Shown: one piece after another, positions 5,006 through 7,094 of the stretch | How the letters are laid out: the number at the start of each line of letters is the position of its first letter | Position numbering within the stretch: the first letter of the stretch is position 1 | NCBI GenBank assembly: GCA_937901435.1 | Contig: CALGTJ010000503.1 | Coordinates: forward strand, 1-7,094 | DNA from: an uncultured Rhodobacter sp. | GTDB lineage: Bacteria > Pseudomonadota > Alphaproteobacteria > Rhodobacterales > Rhodobacteraceae | Direction: 5' to 3' | Length of the DNA stretch: 7,094 nt | Program-made: the position numbers and the translations under genes | Notes under the pieces: generated by a model | The model's database searches: none | Told to the model about the DNA's origin: nothing | Seen by the model: the letters and a program-made list of their open reading frames with translations, nothing else

Positions 5006-6301
5006 TTAGCTGGCGCGCACGCCGACACGGTGCATTGTGTTGTTCAGATACCCCTTCGGGTTCCAATCAATTGCAAAGGGTTGCATGACACCATCGCTAT
5101 CCGTGGCACGCGCCCATATTTCATAGTAACCAGCTTGCGCAAATTTGGCAATTGTACGCCAATTTTGCCATGCACCAGAGTTCACTGGTTGGTCCAGTTC
5201 TGCATCTTGCCACGTTGCCCCAAAATCCAATGAGACTTCAAGTTTCTGAATTGTACGGTCCCCAGCCCAAGCATGGCCGCGCACGTCTGTTTCCATACCA
5301 ATGTCCGCATTGTTCGCAGGAAAAGTGACCAAAGATTTTACGGGCATACGCTCGATAATTACAAAATCTTCTTTGGCTACTTCTTCTCCAGCAGAAACTT
5401 TACGATTTGGAACACGGTAGGCCTTGCCAGTCATTTTCGGTCCGTCATGGACGATATCACGCAGCTCAATCCGCTTTAACCATTTCTGAGCCGTGGATGC
5501 TGGCCAACCTGGCACAACAAGGCGCAACGGTGCGCCGTTCATTGGATGCAAGGGCGCACCATTCATTTCAAACGCAATCAAAATATTGTCGGTCATTGCC
5601 TTGGAAATCGGCACGCCGCGCGACAAGGAAAGTTTACCCGCTTTACCCGACAAATGCGTATCGGCACCATAATGTGCGGTGTAAATTACGTTGGACTGAA
5701 CCCCCGCTTTTTCCAACACGTCTTTCAGCCGAACACCTGTCCATTCAGAACAGGCAACCGCCCCGTAAGTCCATTGGTTGCCTTTTGCAGGTGGATCAAA
5801 AAATCCGCGACCATTGCCACCGCATTCCAGCGTAAGGGCCATTGTGACAACTTCGAACTGCTCCCGCAGATCGGCGATTGTTAATTTCATTGAATTGTCG
5901 ACGAAACCGTCAATCGTCAGTTCCCATGTGTTTGGGTCAACCTCTTCTGGTGGGATACCGTTGTTTCGAACGAAATGACGTGATGTCGGCGTAATGGCAT
6001 CGTCCAACAATTCTGGAGGTGTCTCAGCATTCACGGGGCGATCATTTAATAGCGTTAAACCGTCCTTGCCCATAAGCACGTTGTCTTGCGCCATTGCTGC
6101 CGGCACAAACCCAATCGGCATGTTGCGATGAAACGGGATAGATGTCCCCACCATCGCCGCCATTGTTGCCAGACCCGTTTTTTTCAAAAAACCGCGGCGA
6201 TCCGAATTGGCCACACGCCCAAAGAATTCTTTATCGGCTTTTTGGGGGTCTTCCGCGAAAAAGCTATATACATCCCGTGTCTCATTATCTTTTGGTGACA
6301 T
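5006..6301 (-). CDS. soxC: SoxC/SorA-type sulfite dehydrogenase, molybdenum cofactor subunit, Tat-exported
   Basis: This 431-residue periplasmic enzyme should oxidise sulfite (or protein-bound sulfur if part of a Sox system), passing electrons to the adjacent cytochrome. The N-terminus carries a Tat motif, DRRGFLKK (34-41), a hydrophobic stretch and a plausible cleavage site after Ala-Met-Ala (69-71). This means the cofactor is loaded and the protein folded before export. The sulfite-oxidase molybdopterin domain covers about 95-290: RHFVRNNG (108-115), the molybdenum-ligand Cys160 in LECGGNGR with Arg165 five residues on as in SorA, and LHPMNGAPLRLVVPGWP (251-267). The C-terminal dimerisation domain covers about 315-428. 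GGGAGA lies six bases before the ATG, so the start is secure. The length matches SoxC (about 430). The symbol follows overall similarity; no other sox genes are in the window, so it could be a stand-alone sulfite dehydrogenase (SorA/SorT role). Confidence 0.9.
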   Translation of the reverse strand: MSPKDNETRDVYSFFAEDPQKADKEFFGRVANSDRRGFLKKTGLATMAAMVGTSIPFHRNMPIGFVPAAMAQDNVLMGKDGLTLLNDRPVNAETPPELLDDAITPTSRHFVRNNGIPPEEVDPNTWELTIDGFVDNSMKLTIADLREQFEVVTMALTLECGGNGRGFFDPPAKGNQWTYGAVACSEWTGVRLKDVLEKAGVQSNVIYTAHYGADTHLSGKAGKLSLSRGVPISKAMTDNILIAFEMNGAPLHPMNGAPLRLVVPGWPASTAQKWLKRIELRDIVHDGPKMTGKAYRVPNRKVSAGEEVAKEDFVIIERMPVKSLVTFPANNADIGMETDVRGHAWAGDRTIQKLEVSLDFGATWQDAELDQPVNSGAWQNWRTIAKFAQAGYYEIWARATDSDGVMQPFAIDWNPKGYLNNTMHRVGVRAS

Positions 6302-6538
6302 TATTTTCTCCCTGTTTTACCAGTTCCATCCCCGAAGTGATGCAACCCACTACAAGAAAGACGTGCCAAGTCTTCAAATAATTCCATAATTTTTTATCTT
6401 ACCATTTCCCTAATTATTTGTTGCGTTGGATATTGAATGTTTTTCTACCCCAACTTCTCAACGTTTGTGCAGGTGCAGCGAATGTCTATTTCAATGGATA
6501 ACACGGAAGCATAAGCAGTTGGGACGAAAGGCAGGAAT
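6302..6538. other. AT-rich upstream region of the sulfite dehydrogenase gene
   Basis: This 237-bp stretch holds no gene that I can support. It is clearly richer in A and T than the flanking genes, especially at 6375-6440. It should contain the minus-strand promoter of the dehydrogenase-cytochrome pair. A small inverted repeat AAGAC (6358-6362)/GTCTT (6370-6374) with a 7-base spacer lies about 60 bases before the start codon. No convincing sigma70 -35/-10 pair was found. Confidence 0.6.
6360..6385 (-). promoter_or_regulatory. Candidate ECF-type promoter of the dehydrogenase gene
   Basis: On the minus strand GGAAT (6385-6381) is followed after 17 bases by CGTC (6363-6360). This resembles the general ECF pattern GGAAC, 16-17 bp, CGT. 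It would start transcription near 6353 and leave a leader of about 50 bases. The -10 element overlaps the AAGAC/GTCTT inverted repeat. The match is short, and I could not find an equivalent upstream of the sigma gene, so the call is tentative. Confidence 0.25.
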
Positions 6539-6560
6539 GGGCCGCCAGTGAAGGCGACCC
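6539..6560 (-). terminator. Strong hairpin just after the tyrosine recombinase stop
   Basis: GGGCCGCC (6539-6546) and GGCGACCC (6553-6560) form an 8-bp GC-rich stem with one G-T pair and a 6-base loop. It begins 7 bases beyond the minus-strand recombinase stop codon at 6568. Only short T runs follow on the minus strand, so it is either an imperfect intrinsic terminator or a 3'-end-stabilising hairpin. It would insulate the dehydrogenase operon from recombinase read-through. Confidence 0.55.
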
Positions 6561-6567
6561 AAAATTG

Positions 6568-7094
6568 TTAAATCTCTACAGCTTCGGAAATGGCCAAAGC
6601 ATCCTCTAGTTCTACACCAAGGTAACGGACAGTGCTGTCCATTTTCGTGTGGCCTAGCAACAACTGCACGGCACGCAAATTTCCCGTTTTCTTGTATATC
6701 TGCGAGACTTTGGTTCGGCGCATAGAATGGGTTCCGTAGGCGCTTGGTTCCAACCCGATTGACTTAACCCAATCTCGAACGAGGCGCGCATACTGGCGTG
6801 TGGATATGTGATACCGATCATGAAATCGGCCCGGCCACAGGAATTCCGATCCGACCATCATCGGGTCTTTCAGCCAAGTCACCACAGATTTGCGTGTCCC
6901 TTCTGTGATTTCAAAGCGAACAGGTTTTTGCGTTTTGCTTTGCAACACAGAGGCTCGCTCTTTCATTTGACTGGCAGTAAAGACATCCGCAACTTTCATA
7001 CTTACTAGATCACACCCTCGCAGCTTGCTATCGATGGCCATATTAAAGAGAGCCAGATCGCGGGTATTTTCAGATATTTCCAAACGAACACGAA
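6568..7094 (-). CDS. Short tyrosine recombinase/integrase, 5' end cut by the window edge
   Basis: The frame is open to the right edge (codons reading Arg-Val-Arg precede the TTG at 7083), so the true start lies beyond the window and the TTG should not be taken as the start. Counting from that TTG, the visible 171 residues are nearly the whole catalytic domain: Arg22 in SKLRGCDLV, the beta-hairpin Lys50/Lys53 region (QSKTQKPVRFE), His119 and Arg122 in THSMRRTK, His145 in LLLGHTK, and the nucleophile Tyr154 in TVRYLGVE. It resembles a family of about 200-residue integrase-like proteins in alphaproteobacteria that have little or no N-terminal core-binding domain. It should act on DNA by a phosphotyrosine mechanism, perhaps moving an element whose ends are elsewhere. 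All catalytic residues are present, so it is probably active. Confidence 0.9.
   Translation of the reverse strand, partial: RVRLEISENTRDLALFNMAIDSKLRGCDLVSMKVADVFTASQMKERASVLQSKTQKPVRFEITEGTRKSVVTWLKDPMMVGSEFLWPGRFHDRYHISTRQYARLVRDWVKSIGLEPSAYGTHSMRRTKVSQIYKKTGNLRAVQLLLGHTKMDSTVRYLGVELEDALAISEAVEI

Noticed and set aside
5273..6389. Plus-strand frames up to 142 codons opposite the sulfite dehydrogenase
   Set aside because: They are antisense shadows. The dehydrogenase frame has clear catalytic motifs, a Tat signal and a ribosome site.
1..7094. CRISPR array, rRNA, second tRNA, or second att copy
   Set aside because: No regularly spaced repeats, no further tRNA-like fold and no second copy of the tRNA 3' sequence were seen by eye on either strand.

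Overview
The window looks like chromosomal DNA of a moderate-GC alphaproteobacterium, most likely a marine Rhodobacterales (Roseobacter-group) member. This rests on the SoxC-type sulfite dehydrogenase with a small diheme cytochrome, the style of the ECF sigma/anti-sigma pair, the short recombinase families at both ends, and degenerate AAGCGGACAT-type intergenic repeats. The lineage is inferred from recognition, not from a search.

Left part (1-1837): the 3' part of a tRNA-Thr(UGU) gene enters from the left edge and is followed by its intrinsic terminator. A large serine recombinase on the minus strand runs back through the terminator and into the tRNA. Its last residues and stop codon are antisense tRNA sequence, which suggests this is one end of an integrated element targeted to the tRNA. 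A small 88-aa gene of unknown function lies 3 bp upstream of the recombinase on the same strand.

Middle left (1838-2875): a 330-bp intergenic stretch holds a palindrome and a short reading frame faintly like a reverse-transcriptase N-terminus. A lone P-loop small-molecule-kinase-like gene follows on the plus strand, apparently with a promoter so close that its mRNA would be leaderless. After it come three degenerate copies of a GCGGACAT-containing repeat.

Centre (2876-6301): an ECF sigma factor and a membrane-anchored anti-sigma factor overlap by one base (TAATG) on the plus strand. They converge on a minus-strand pair read from right to left: a Tat-exported SoxC/SorA-type molybdenum sulfite dehydrogenase, then a periplasmic diheme cytochrome c that is probably its electron acceptor. 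A terminator-like hairpin with a T5 run sits between the dehydrogenase and the cytochrome. A large nested inverted repeat fills the convergent junction at 4106-4202. The simplest reading is a periplasmic sulfite-oxidising module next to its own envelope-responsive regulator, but no shared promoter motif proves that link.

Right end (6302-7094): an AT-rich upstream region of the dehydrogenase, a strong hairpin, and then a short tyrosine recombinase on the minus strand that is cut by the right edge. Recombinases of two different families therefore flank the cargo within 7 kb, so the region is probably accessory or island DNA.
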